From Leptidea sinapis (taxonomy: Eukaryota; Arthropoda; Insecta; Lepidoptera; Pieridae), in contig NC_066285.1 in the NCBI RefSeq assembly GCF_905404315.1, forward strand, positions 124,001 through 188,000: DNA of 64,000 bases. Direction: 5' to 3'. The position numbers and the translations under genes are program-made. How positions within the stretch are numbered: position 1 is the first letter of the stretch; every line of letters starts with the position of its first letter. This document shows positions 1 to 11,009 of the stretch, one piece after another. The notes below the pieces were generated by a model, which saw only the letters and a list, made by a program, of their open reading frames with translations, did not search any database and was not told the origin of the DNA.

Positions 1-565
1 AATTGTTCTCCGCACCCTCGAGAATCTCGGACACGATAATCATATTGCTGAAATCATAATTTTGTGCGGTGGCCATCTTGGATTTGAAAAATGATCACAA
101 AATCGTTCTCAGCACCCTCGAGAACCTCTGATACGATATCCATAATGTAGTTATCATTCTTTTGAGCGGCGGCCATCTTCGATTTGAAAAATGATCACAA
201 AATCGTTCTGTGCACTCTCGAGAACCTCGGATACGAAACCCATATTTTTGTGATAATAATCTTGCACGGCGGCCATCTCGGATTTAAAAATGATCCCAAA
301 ATTATTTTCTGCACCCTCGAGAACCTCTGACACGATATCCATATTGCTGAAAACATTATTGTTTGCGGCAGCCCTCTTGGATTTCAAAAATTATTACAGA
401 ATTGTTCTCAGCACCCTCGAGAACCTCGGACACGATATCAATATTGCTAAAATCATAATTTGGTGCGGCGGCCATCTTGGATTTGAAAAATGATCACCAA
501 ATCGTTCTCTGCACCCTCGAGAATCTTGGACGCGATATCCATATTGCTGAAATCATTATTTTGTG
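1..565 (+). repeat. Segment duplicated at 3184-3748
   Basis: Sequence from the window start to about 565 reappears at an offset of 3183 bp, and I found it essentially identical by eye. It includes the rare ACGATAATCATATTG variant, which also appears near 8787, 21409, 22903, 25295 and 27881. The copies part at about 565, where AATCATT is replaced by AATCATA. Confidence 0.85.
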
Positions 566-719
566 CGGCGGCCATCTTGGATTTGAAAACTGATCACCAA
601 ATCGTTCTCTGCACCCTCGAGAATCTCGGACACGATATCCATATTGCTGAAATCATAATTTTGTGCGGCGGCCATCTTTTATTTGAAAAATAATCACAAA
701 ATCGTTCTCTGCACCCTCG

Positions 720-1910
720 AGAAACTCGGATACGATATCCATAATGAAGTTATCATAATTTTGAGCGGCGGCCATCTTGGATTTAAAAAATGATCACAAA
801 ATCGTTCTCAGCACCCTCGAGAACCTCGGATACGATACCCATATTTTTGTGATCATAGTCTTGCACGGCGGCCATCTCGGATTTAAAAATGATCCCAAAA
901 TTATTTTCTGCACCCTCGAGAACCTCAGATACGATATACATATTGCTGAAAACATTATTGTTTGCGGCAGCCCTCTTGGAAAACTGTTTACCAAATCGTT
1001 CTCTTCACCCTCGAGAATCTCGGACACGATATCCATATTGCTGAAATCATAATTTTGTGCGGCGGCCATCTTTGATTTGAAAACTAATCACAAAATCAAT
1101 CTCTGCACCCTCGAGAACCTCGGATACGATACCCATATTTTTGTGATCATAATCTTGCACGGCGGCCATCTCAGATTTAAAAATGATCTCAAAAATATTT
1201 AATGCACCCTCGAGAACCTCAGACACGATATCCATATTGCAGAAAACATTATTCTTTGCGGCAGCCCTCTTGGATTTCAAAAATGATCACAGAATTGTTC
1301 TCTGCACCCTCGAGAACCTCGGACACGATATCCATATTGCTAAAATCATAATTTTGTGCGGTGGCCATCTTGGATTTCAAAAATGATCACAGAATTGTTC
1401 TCTGCACCCTCGAGAACCTCGGACAGGATATCCATATTGCTAAAATCATAATTTTGTGCGGCAGCCATCTTGGATTTGAAAAATGATCACCAAATTGTTC
1501 TCTGCACCCTCGAGAATCTTGGACGCGATATCCATATTGCTGAAATCATAATTTTGTGCGGCGGCCATCTTGGATTTAAAAAATGATCACAAAATCGTTC
1601 TCAGCACCCTCGAGAACCTCGGATACGATACCCATATTTTTGTGATCATAGTCTTGCACGGCGGCCATCTCGGATTTAAAAATGATCCCAAAATTATTTT
1701 CTGCACCCTCGAGAACCTCTGACACGATATCCATATTGCTGAAATCATTATTTTGTGCGGCGGCCATCTTGGATTTGAAAACTGATCACCAAATCTTTCT
1801 CTGCACCCTCGAGAATCTCGGACACGATATCCATATTGCTGAAATCATAATTTAGTGCGGCGGCCATCTTTGATTTGAAAAATAATCACAAAATCGTTCT
1901 CTGCACCCTC
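720..1910 (+). repeat. Segment duplicated at 9765-10955
   Basis: About 1.19 kb repeated at an offset of 9045 bp. It shares the unusual GGAAAACTGTTTACC variant (near 977 and 10022) and GGACAGGATATCC (near 1420 and 10465), which argues for one copying event. The copies end where 1910 continues as class A while 10955 changes to GAACCTCGGATAC. Confidence 0.82.
975..1069 (+). repeat. Short class-A monomer (95 bp), representative
   Basis: A class A monomer directly follows D (E is skipped) and lacks five bases near its start, so CTTGGATTTGAAAACTG reads CTTGGAAAACTG. Similar short monomers begin near 2270, 4752, 5245, 8334, 9626, 10020, 11412, 11905, 13599, 15679, 16172, 21258, 22153, 26238 and 27127. 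I saw none after about 27.2 kb, which makes it a marker of the left-type array. Sharing one deletion implies one founder that was then amplified. Confidence 0.88.
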
Positions 1911-3183
1911 GAGAATCTCGGACACGATATCCATATTGCTGAAATCATAATTTTGTGCGGCGGCCATCTTTGATTTGAAAAATAATCACAAAATCGTTCT
2001 CTGCACCCTCGAGAACCTCGGATACGATATCCATAATGAAGTTATCATAATTTTGAGCGGCGGCCATCTTGGATTTCAAAAATGATCACAAAATCGTTCT
2101 GTGCACTCTCGAGAACCTTGGATACGATACCCATATTTTTGTGATCATAATCTTGCAGGGCGGCCATCTCGGACTTAAAAATGATCCCAAAATTATTTTC
2201 TGCAACCTCGAGAACCTCAGATACGATATACATATTGCTGAAAACATTATTGTTTGCGGCAGCCCTCTTGGAAAACTGATCACCAAATCGTTCTCTGCAC
2301 CCTCGAGAATCTCGGACACGATATCCATATTGCTGAAATCATAATTTTGTGCGGCGGCCATCTTTGATTTGAAAACTAATCACAAAATCGATCTCTGCAC
2401 CCTCGAGAACCTCGGATACGATACCCATATTTTTGTGATCATAATCTTGCACGGCGGCCATCTCGGATTTAAAAATGATCTCAAAAATATTTAATGCACC
2501 CTCGAGAACCTCAGACACGATATCCATATTGCAGAAAACATTATTCTTTGCGGCAGCCCTCTTGGATTTCAAAAATGATCACAGAATTGTTCTCTGCACC
2601 CTCGAGAACCTCGGACACGATATCCATATTGCTAAAATCATAATTTTGTGCGGTGGCCATCTTGGATTTCAAAAATGATCACAGAATTGTTCTCTGCACC
2701 CTCGAGAACCTCGGACACGATATCCATATTGCTGAAATCATAATTTTGTGCGGCGGCCATCTTGGATTTAAAAAATGATCACAAAATCGGTCTCAGCACC
2801 CTCGAGAACCTCGGATACGATACCCATATTTTTGTGATCATAGTCTTGCACGGCGGCCATCTCGGATTTAAAAATGATCTCAAAAATATTTAATGCACCC
2901 TCGAGAACCTCAGACACGATATCCATATTGCAGAAAACATTATTCTTTGCGGCAGCCCTCTTGGATTTCAAAAATGATCACAGAATTGTTCTCTGCACCC
3001 TCGAGAACCTCTGACACGATATCCATATTTCTGAAAACATTATTATTTGCGGCAGCCCTCTTGGATTTCAAAAATGATCACAGAATTGTTCTCTGCACCC
3101 TCGAGAACCTCGGACACAATATCCATATTGCAAAAATCATAATTTTGTGCGGTGGCCATCTTGGATTTGAAAAATGGTCACAG

Positions 3184-3748
3184 AATTGTTCTCCGCACCC
3201 TCGAGAATCTCGGACACGATAATCATATTGCTGAAATCATAATTTTGTGCGGTGGCCATCTTGGATTTGAAAAATGATCACAAAATCGTTCTCAGCACCC
3301 TCGAGAACCTCTGATACGATATCCATAATGTAGTTATCATTCTTTTGAGCGGCGGCCATCTTCGATTTGAAAAATGATCACAAAATCGTTCTGTGCACTC
3401 TCGAGAACCTCGGATACGAAACCCATATTTTTGTGATAATAATCTTGCACGGCGGCCATCTCGGATTTAAAAATGATCCCAAAATTATTTTCTGCACCCT
3501 CGAGAACCTCTGACACGATATCCATATTGCTGAAAACATTATTGTTTGCGGCAGCCCTCTTGGATTTCAAAAATTATTACAGAATTGTTCTCAGCACCCT
3601 CGAGAACCTCGGACACGATATCAATATTGCTAAAATCATAATTTGGTGCGGCGGCCATCTTGGATTTGAAAAATGATCACCAAATCGTTCTCTGCACCCT
3701 CGAGAATCTTGGACGCGATATCCATATTGCTGAAATCATAATTTTGTG
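3184..3748 (+). repeat. Second copy of segment 1-565
   Basis: This copy starts AATTGTTCTCCGCACC and follows the first base for base to about 3748. A related copy with small changes starts near 22868 and another near 8752, so the block has been spread several times through the left part. Confidence 0.85.
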
Positions 3749-5441
3749 TGGCGGCCATCTTGGATTTGAAAAATGATCATAAAATCGATCTCTGCACCCT
3801 CGAGAACCTAGGATACGATACCCATATTTTTGTGATCATGATCTTGCACGGCGGCCATCTCGGATTTGAAAATGATCCCAAAATTATTTACTGCAACCTC
3901 GAGAACCTCAGACGCGATATCCATATTGCTGAAAACATAATTGTTTGCGGCAGCCCTCTTGAATTTCAAAAATGATCACAGAATTGTTCTCTGCACCCTC
4001 GAGAACCTCGGACACGATATTCATATTGCTAAAATCATAATTTTGCGGCAGCCCTCTTGAATTTCAAAAATGATCACAGAATTGTTCTCTTCACCCTCGA
4101 GAATCTCGGACACGATATCCATATTGCTGAAATCATAATTTTGTGCGGCGGCCATCTTTGATTTGAAAACTAATCACAAAATCGATCTCTGCACCCTCGA
4201 GAACCTCGGATACGATACCCATATTTTTGTGATCATAATCTTGCACGGCGGCCATCTCGGATTTATAAATGATCTCAAAATTATTTTCTGCACCCTCGAG
4301 AACCTCAGACACAATATCCATATTGCAGAAAACATTATTCTTTGCGGCAGCCCTCTTGGATTTCAAAAATGATGATAGAATTGTTCTCTGCACCCTCGAG
4401 AACCTCGGACACGATATCCATATTGCTTAAATCATAATTTTGTGCGGCGGCCATCTTGGATTTGAAAACTGATCACCAAATCGTTCTCTGCAACCTCGAG
4501 AATCTCGGACACGATATCCATATTGCTGAAATCATAATTTTGTGCGGCGGCCATCTTGGATTTCAAAAATGATCACAAAATCGTTCTGTGCACTCTCGAG
4601 AACCTTGGATACGATACCCATATTTTTGTGATCATAATCTTGCACGGCGGCCATCTCGGACTTAAAAATGATCCCAAAATTATTTTCTGCACCCTCGAGA
4701 ACCTCAGATACGATATACATATTGCTGAAAACATTATTGTTTGCGGCAGCCCTATTGGAAAACTGATCACCAAATCGTTCTCTTCACCCTCGAGAATCTC
4801 GGACACGATATCCATATTGCTGAAATCATAATTTTGTGCGGCGGCCATCTTTGATTTGAAAACTAATCACAAAATCGATCTCTGCACCCTCGAGAACCTC
4901 GGATACGATACCCATATTTTTGTGATCATAATCTTGCACGGCGGCCATCTCCGATTTTAAAATGATCCCAAAATTATTTTCTGAACCCTCTAGAACCTCG
5001 GATACGATATCCATAATGTAGTTATCATAATTTTGAGCGGCGGCCATCTTGGATTTCAAAAATGATCACAAAATCGTTCTGTGCACTCTCGAGAACCTTG
5101 GATACGATACCCATATTTTTGTGATCAAAATCTTGCACGGCGGCCATCTCGGACTTAAAAATGATCCCAAAATTATTTTCTGCTCCCTCGAGAACCTCAG
5201 ATACGATATACATATTGCTCAAAACATTATTGTTTGCGGCAGCCCTATTGGAAAACTGATCACCAAATCGTTCTCTTCACCCTCGAGAATCTCGGACACG
5301 ATATCCATATTGCTGAAATCATAATTTTGTGCGGCGGCCATCTTTGATTTGAAAACTAATCACAAAATCGATCTCTGCACCCTCGAGAACCTCGGATACG
5401 ATACCCATATTTTTGTGATCATAATCTTGCACGGCGGCCAT

Positions 5442-5540
5442 CTCGGATTTAAAAATGATCACAGAATTGTTCTCTGCACCCTCGAGAACCTCGGACACGG
5501 TATCCATATTGCTTAAATAATTATTTTGTGCGGCGGCCAT
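5442..5540 (+). repeat. Chimeric D/E monomer
   Basis: The first 19 bases (CTCGGATTTAAAAATGATC) are class D. From ACAGAATTGTTC onward the monomer is class E. The switch falls in the conserved TGATC box. Copies occur near 12100, 16372 and 20358. A 99-bp deletion by unequal exchange between adjacent D and E monomers would produce it. Confidence 0.8.
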
Positions 5541-6039
5541 CTTGGATTTGAAAAATGATCACCAAATCGTTCTCTGAACCCTCGAGAATCTTGGACACGA
5601 TATCCATATTGCTGAAATCATAATTTTGTGCGGCGGCCATCTTTGATTTGAAAAATGATCACAAAATCGTTCTCAGCACCCTCGAGAACCTCTGATACGA
5701 TACCCATCATGTAGTTATCATACTTTTGAGCGGCGTCCATCTTCGATTTGAAAAATGATCACATTATCGTTCTGTGCATTCTCGAGAACTTCGGATACGA
5801 TACCCATATTTTTGTGATCATAATCTTGCACGGCGGCCATCTCGGATTTAAAAATGATCCCAAAATTATTTTCTGCACCCTCGAGAACCTCAGACACGAT
5901 ATCCATATTGCAGAAAACATTATTGTTTGCGGCAGCCCTCTTTGATTTCAAAAATGATCACAGAATTGTTCTCTGCACCCTCGAGAACATCGGACACGAT
6001 ATCCATATTGCTAAAATCATAATTTTGTGCGGCGGCCAT
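5541..6039 (+). repeat. Pentameric HOR unit A-B-C-D-E (499 bp), copy 1
   Basis: Five consecutive monomers of different class form one unit: A 5541-5640, B 5641-5740, C 5741-5840, D 5841-5939, E 5940-6039. The next 499 bp repeat the same order of classes. Each monomer resembles the same class in the next unit more than its neighbours, which defines a higher-order repeat. D is 99 bp because its A-rich start lacks one base, so the unit is 499 bp and not 500. B here carries GCGTCCAT instead of GCGGCCAT at its end. Confidence 0.93.
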
Positions 6040-6139
6040 ATTGGATTTGAAAAATGATCACCAAATCGTTCTCTGCACCCTCGAGAATCTCGGACACGAT
6101 ATCCATATTGCTGAAATCATAATTTTGTGCGGCGGCCAT
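6040..6139 (+). repeat. Reference monomer, class A
   Basis: Class A is recognised by CACCAAATCGTTCTCTGC, CTCGAGAATCTCGGACAC and CATATTGCTGAAATCAT, ending in TTTTGTGCGGCGGCCAT. It holds BclI (TGATCA), XhoI (CTCGAG) and EcoRV (GATATC) sites. Hand count: 100 bp, 23 C, 19 G and 6 CpG. The right-type derivative A' is 99 bp and often reads CTCAAG in place of CTCGAG. Confidence 0.9.
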
Positions 6140-6144
6140 CTTGG
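6131..6144 (-). promoter_or_regulatory. YY1/Pho-like box (representative of hundreds)
   Basis: On the minus strand this reads CCAAGATGGCCGCC. It contains AAGATGGC, the core of the known YY1 consensus (CAAGATGGCGGC), and matches the CAAGATGGCCG YY1 site at the start of the human L1 5' UTR. Drosophila Pho recognises the same GCCAT core. The box recurs at most monomer junctions. It is altered to GCCCT after D monomers and to CCATCTCGG after C monomers. Binding is inferred from the motif only. Confidence 0.5.
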
Positions 6145-6239
6145 ATTTGAAAAATGATCACAAAATCGTTCTCAGCATCCTCGAGAACCTCTGATAAGAT
6201 ATCCATAATGTAGTTATCATACTTTTGAGCGGCGGCCAT
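6140..6239 (+). repeat. Reference monomer, class B
   Basis: Class B is recognised by CGTTCTCAGCA, GAGAACCTCTGATA and CATAATGTAGTTATCATAC, ending in TTTTGAGCGGCGGCCAT. The segment just before the GC-rich end differs strongly from classes A and E, so B is an old, well separated class. This copy carries GATAAGATATCC where most B copies have GATACGATATCC. Confidence 0.9.
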
Positions 6240-6339
6240 CTTCGATTTGAACAATGATCACAAAATCGTTCTGTGTACCCTCGAGAATCTCGGATACGAT
6301 ACCCATATTTTTGTGATCATAATCTTGCACGGCGGCCCT
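6240..6339 (+). repeat. Reference monomer, class C
   Basis: Class C is recognised by GTTCTGTGCACTCTC (GTGTACCCTC in this copy), GGATACGATACCCATAT and TTTTTGTGATCATAATC, ending in TTGCACGGCGGCC. It has a second GTGATCA that is an inverted copy of the TGATCAC near its start (see 6254-6320). This copy ends in GGCCCT and not GGCCAT. Confidence 0.9.
6254..6320. repeat. Inverted repeat (dyad) inside class C monomers
   Basis: The arms 6254-6265 (ATGATCACAAAA) and 6309-6320 (TTTTGTGATCAT) are perfect 12-base inverted copies separated by 43 bases. The XhoI palindrome CTCGAG lies near the middle of the loop. The same arrangement recurs in class C monomers, for example arms 790-801 and 845-856. Single-stranded DNA or RNA could fold into a stem-loop, and the two GTGATCAC-like half sites could bind a dimeric protein. 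Neither is shown here. Confidence 0.75.
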
Positions 6340-6438
6340 CTCGAATTTAAAAATGATCCCAAAATTATTTTCTGCACCCTCGAGAACCTCAGACACGATA
6401 TCCGTATTGCTGAAAACATTACTGTTTGCGGCAGCCCT
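6340..6438 (+). repeat. Reference monomer, class D (99 bp)
   Basis: Class D starts CTCGAATTTAAAAATGATC (more often CTCGGATTT), then CCAAAATTATTTTCTGC, and ends GTTTGCGGCAGCCCT. It lacks the BclI site because TGATCA reads TGATCC. It also lacks the GGCCATCTT box at its end. It is one base shorter than the other classes. That single-base difference keeps a reading frame open across the C-D junction and explains most of the two-monomer ORFs. Confidence 0.9.
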
Positions 6439-6538
6439 CTTGTTTTTCAAAAATGATCACAGAATTGTTCTCTGCGTCCTCGAGAACCTCGGACACGATA
6501 TCCATATTTCTGAAATCATAATTTTGTGCGGCGGCCAT
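6439..6538 (+). repeat. Reference monomer, class E
   Basis: Class E is recognised by TTTCAAAAATGATCACAG, AATTGTTCTCTGCACCC and GAACCTCGGACACGATATC. It usually continues ATTGCTAAAATCATAAT, but here the reading is ATTTCTGAAATCATAAT. The ATTGTTC segment corresponds to ATCGTTC in classes A, B and C, a CpG-to-TpG difference fixed in the class. Confidence 0.9.
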
Positions 6539-7834
6539 CTTGAATTTGAAAAATGATCACAAAATCGTTGTCAGCTTACTCGAGAACCTCTGATACGATA
6601 TTCATAATGTAGTTATCATACTTTTGAGCGGCGGCCATCTTGGATTTGAAAAATGATCCTAAATCGTTCTCAGCACCCTCGAGACCCTCTGATACGATAC
6701 CCATAATGTAGTTATCATAATTTTGGGCGAGGGCCATCTTGGATTTCAAAAATGATCACAAAATCGTCCTGTGCACTCTCGAGAACCTAGGATACGATAC
6801 CCATATTTTTGTGATCATAATCTTGCACGGCGACCCTCTCGGATTCAAAAATAATCCCAAAATTATTTTCTGCACCCTCGAGAACCCAGACACGATATCC
6901 ATATTGCTGAAAACATTATTGTTTGCGGCAGCCCTCTTGGATTTCAAAAATGATCACAGAATTGTTCTGTGCACCCTCGAGAACCTCAGACACGATATCC
7001 ATATTGTAGAAAACATTATTGTTTGCGGCAGCCCTCTTGGATTTCAAAAATAATCACAGAATTGTTCTCTGCGTCCTCGAGAACCTCGGATACGATATCC
7101 ATATTGCTAAAATCTTAATTTTGTGCGGCGGCCATCTTGGATTTGAAAAATGATCACCAAGTCGTTCTCCGCACCCTCGAGAATCTCGTACACCATATCC
7201 ATATTGCTGAAATCATAATTTTGTGCGGGGGCCATCTTGGATTTGAAAAATGATCACTAAATCGTTCTCAGCATCCTCAAGAACCTCTGATACGATATCC
7301 ATAATGTAGTTATCATACTTTTGAGCGGCGGCCATCTTCGATTTGAACAATGATCACCAAATCGTTCTCTGCACCCTCGAGAATCTCGGACACGATATCC
7401 ATATTGCTGAAATCATAATTTTGTGCGGCGGCCATCTTTGATTTGAAAAATAATCACAAAATCGTTCTCTGCACCCTCGAGAACCTCGGATACGATATCC
7501 ATAATGAAGTTATCATAATTTTGAGCGGCGGCCATCTTGGATTTCAAAAATGATCACAAAATCGTTCTGTGCTCTCTCGAGAACCTCGGATACGATACCC
7601 ACATTTTTGTGATCATAATCTTGCACGTCGGCCATCTCGGATTTAAAAATGATCCCAAAATTATTTTCTGCACCCTCGAGAACCTCAGACACGATATCCA
7701 TATTGCTGAAAACATTATTGTTTGCGGCAGCCCTCTTGGATTTCAAAAATGATCACAGAATTGTTCTCTGCACCCTCGAGAACCTCGGACACGATATCCA
7801 TATTGCTGAAATCATAATTTTGTGCGGCGGCCAT

Positions 7835-7934
7835 CTTGGATTTGAAAAATGATCACCAAATCGTTCTCTGCACCCTCGAGAATCTCGGACACGATATCCA
7901 TATTGCTGAAAACATTATTGTTTGCGGCAGCCCT
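7835..7934 (+). repeat. Chimeric A/D monomer
   Basis: The left part (CACCAAATCGTTC, GAGAATCTCGGACACG) is class A. The right part (ATTGCTGAAAACATTATTG, GCGGCAGCCCT) is class D. The switch lies in the shared ATATCCATATTGCTGAAA. The flanking monomers 7735-7834 and 7935-8034 are both class E, as expected if a crossover joined an A to a later D and removed B and C. Confidence 0.82.
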
Positions 7935-9764
7935 CTTGGATTTCAAAAATGATCACAGAATTGTTCTCTGCACCCTCGAGAACCTCGGACACGATATCCA
8001 TATTGCTGAAATCATAATTTTGTGCGGCGGCCATCTTTGATTTGAAAAATAATCACAAAATCGTTCTCTGCACCCTCGAGAAACTCGGATACGATATCCA
8101 TAATGAAGTTATCATAATTTTGAGCGGCGGCCATCTTGGATTTCAAAAATGATCACAAAATCGTTCTGTGCACTCTCGAGAACCTTGGATACGATACCCA
8201 TATTTTTGTGATCATAATCTTGCAGGGCGGCCATCTCGGACTTAAAAATGATCCCAAAATTATTTTCTGCAACCTCGAGAACCTCAGATACGATATACAT
8301 ATTGCTGAAAACATTATTGTTTGCGGCAGCCCTCTTGGAAAACTGATTACCAAATCGTTCTCTTCACCCTCGAGAATCTTGGACGCGATATCCATATTGC
8401 TGAAATCATAATTTTGTGCGGCGGCCATCTTGGATTTAAAAAATGATCACAAAATAGTTCTCAGCACCCTCGAGAACCTTGGATACGATACCCATATTTT
8501 TGTGATCATAGTCTTGCACGGCGGCCATCTCGGATTTAAAAATGATCCCAAAATTATTTTCTGCACCCTCGAGAACCTCTGACACGATATCCATATTGCT
8601 GAAAACATTATTATTTGCGACAGCCCTCTTGGATTTCAAAAATGATCACAGAATTGTTCTCTGCACCCTCGAGAACCTCGGACACAATATCCATATTGCA
8701 AAAATCATAATTTTGTGCGGTGGCCATCTTGGATTTGAAAAATGGTCACAGAATTGTTCTCCGCACCCTCGAGAATCTCGGACACGATAATCATATTGCT
8801 GAAATCATAATTTTGTGCGGTGGCCATCTTGGATTTGAAAAATGATCACAAAATCGTTCTCAGCACCCTCGAGAACCTCTAATACGATATCCATAATGTA
8901 CTTATCATACTTTTGAGCGGTGGCCATCTTCGATTTGAAAAATGATCACAAAATCGATCTGTGCACTCTCGAGAACCTCGGATACGAAACCAATATTTTT
9001 GTGATAATAATCTTGCACGGCGGCCATCTCGGATTTAAAAATGATCCCAAAATTATTTTCTGCACCCTCGAGAACCTCTGACACGATATCCATATTGCTG
9101 AAAACATTATTGTTTGCGGCAGCCCTCTTGGATTTCAAAAATGATCACAGAATTGTTCTCTGCACCCTCGAGAACCTCGGACACGATATCCATATTGCTG
9201 AAATCATTATTTTGTGCGGCGGCCATCTTGGATTTGAAAACTGATCACCAAATCGTTCTCTGCACCCTCGAGAATCTCGGACACGATATCCATATTGCTG
9301 AAATCATAATTTTGTGCGGCGGCCATCTTTTATTTGAAAAATAATCACAAAATCGTTCTCTGCACCCTCGAGAAACTCGGATACGATATCCATAATGAAG
9401 TTATCATAATTTTGAGCGGCGGCCATCTTGGATTTCAAAAATGATCACAAAATCGTTCTGTGCACTCTCGAGAACCTTGGATACGATACCCATATTTTTG
9501 TGATCATAATCTTGCAGGGCGGCCATCTCGGACTTAAAAATGATCTCAAAAATATTTAATGCACCCTCGAGAACCTCTGACACGATATCCATATTGCTGA
9601 AAACATTATTGTTTGCAGCAGCCCTCTTGGAAAACTGATTACCAAATCGTTCTCTTCACCCTCGAGAATCTCGGACCCGATATCCATATTGCTGAAATCA
9701 TAATTTTGTGCGGCGGCCATCTTTGATTTGAAAACTAATCACAAAATCGATCTCTGCACCCTCG

Positions 9765-10955
9765 AGAACCTCGGATACGATATCCATAATGAAGTTATCA
9801 TAATTTTGAGCGGCGGCCATCTTGGATTTAAAAAATGATCACAAAATCGTTCTCAGCACCCTCGAGAACCTCGGATACGATACCCATATTTTTGTGATCA
9901 TAGTCTTGCACGGCGGCCATCTCGGATTTAAAAATGATCCCAAAATTATTTTCTGCACCCTCGAGAACCTCAGATACGATATACATATTGCTGAAAACAT
10001 TATTGTTTGCGGCAGCCCTCTTGGAAAACTGTTTACCAAATCGTTCTCTTCACCCTCGAGAATCTCGGACACGATATCCATATTGCTGAAATCATAATTT
10101 TGTGCGGCGGCCATCTTTGATTTGAAAACTAATCACAAAATCGATCTCTGCACCCTCGAGAACCTCGGATACGATACCCATATTTTTGTGATCATAATCT
10201 TGCACGGCGGCCATCTCAGATTTAAAAATGATCTCAAAAATATTTAATGCACCCTCGAGAACCTCAGACACGATATCCATATTGCAGAAAACATTATTCT
10301 TTGCGGCAGCCCTCTTGGATTTCAAAAATGATCACAGAATTGTTCTCTGCACCCTCGAGAACCTCGGACACGATATCCATATTGCTAAAATCATAATTTT
10401 GTGCGGTGGCCATCTTGGATTTCAAAAATGATCACAGAATTGTTCTCTGCACCCCCGAGAACCTCGGACAGGATATCCATATTGCTAAAATCATAATTTT
10501 GTGCGGCAGCCATCTTGGATTTGAAAAATGATCACCAAATTGTTCTCTGCACCCTCGAGAATCTTGGACGCGATATCCATATTGCTGAAATCATAATTTT
10601 GTGCGGCGGCCATCATGGATTTAAAAAATGATCACAAAATCGTTCTCAGCACCCTCGAGAACCTCGGATACGATACCCATATTTTTGTGATCATAGTCTT
10701 GCACGGCGGCCATCTCGGATTTAAAAATGATCCCAAAATTATTTTCTGCACCCTCGAGAACCTCTGACACGATATCCATATTGCTGAAATCATTATTTTG
10801 TGCGGCGGCCATCTTGGATTTGAAAACTGATCACCAAATCTTTCTCTGCACCCTCGAGAATCTCGGACACGATATCCATATTGCTGAAATCATAATTTTG
10901 TGCGGCGGCCATCTTTGATTTGAAAAATAATCACAAAATCGTTCTCTGCACCCTC
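9765..10955 (+). repeat. Second copy of segment 720-1910
   Basis: It matches 720-1910 with few differences, for example CACCCCCGAG at 10451 against CACCCTCGAG and GCCATCATGG at about 10610 against GCCATCTTGG. The right edge at 10955 lies just before the 11010-13128 block. Confidence 0.82.
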
Positions 10956-11009
10956 AAGAACCTCGGATACGATATCCATAATGAAGTTATCATAATTTTG
11001 AGCGGCGGC

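Larger units (their letters stand above)
6040..6538 (+). repeat. Pentameric HOR unit A-B-C-D-E (499 bp), copy 2
   Basis: The second clean pentamer directly follows the first at an offset of exactly 499 bp. The same offset separates equivalent monomers at 12406/12905, 16678/17177 and 28428/28927, so the pentamer is the basic higher-order period of the left part. The E monomer of this copy has the CATATTTCTG variant that becomes dominant after about 29 kb. Confidence 0.93.
1900..7357 (+). repeat. Large segmental duplication, left copy (~5.46 kb)
   Basis: This block matches 13229-18287. The offset is 11329 bp up to about 3131 and 10930 bp from about 3530, so the left copy holds an extra 399 bp (four monomers). 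Rare variants are shared along the whole length, including AATAATTATTTTGTG near 5515, GCTTACTCGAG near 6575 and GGGCGAGGGCC near 6725. Divergence by eye is low. Examples are CCATCTCCG at 4948 against ACATCTCGG at 15876. Confidence 0.87.
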
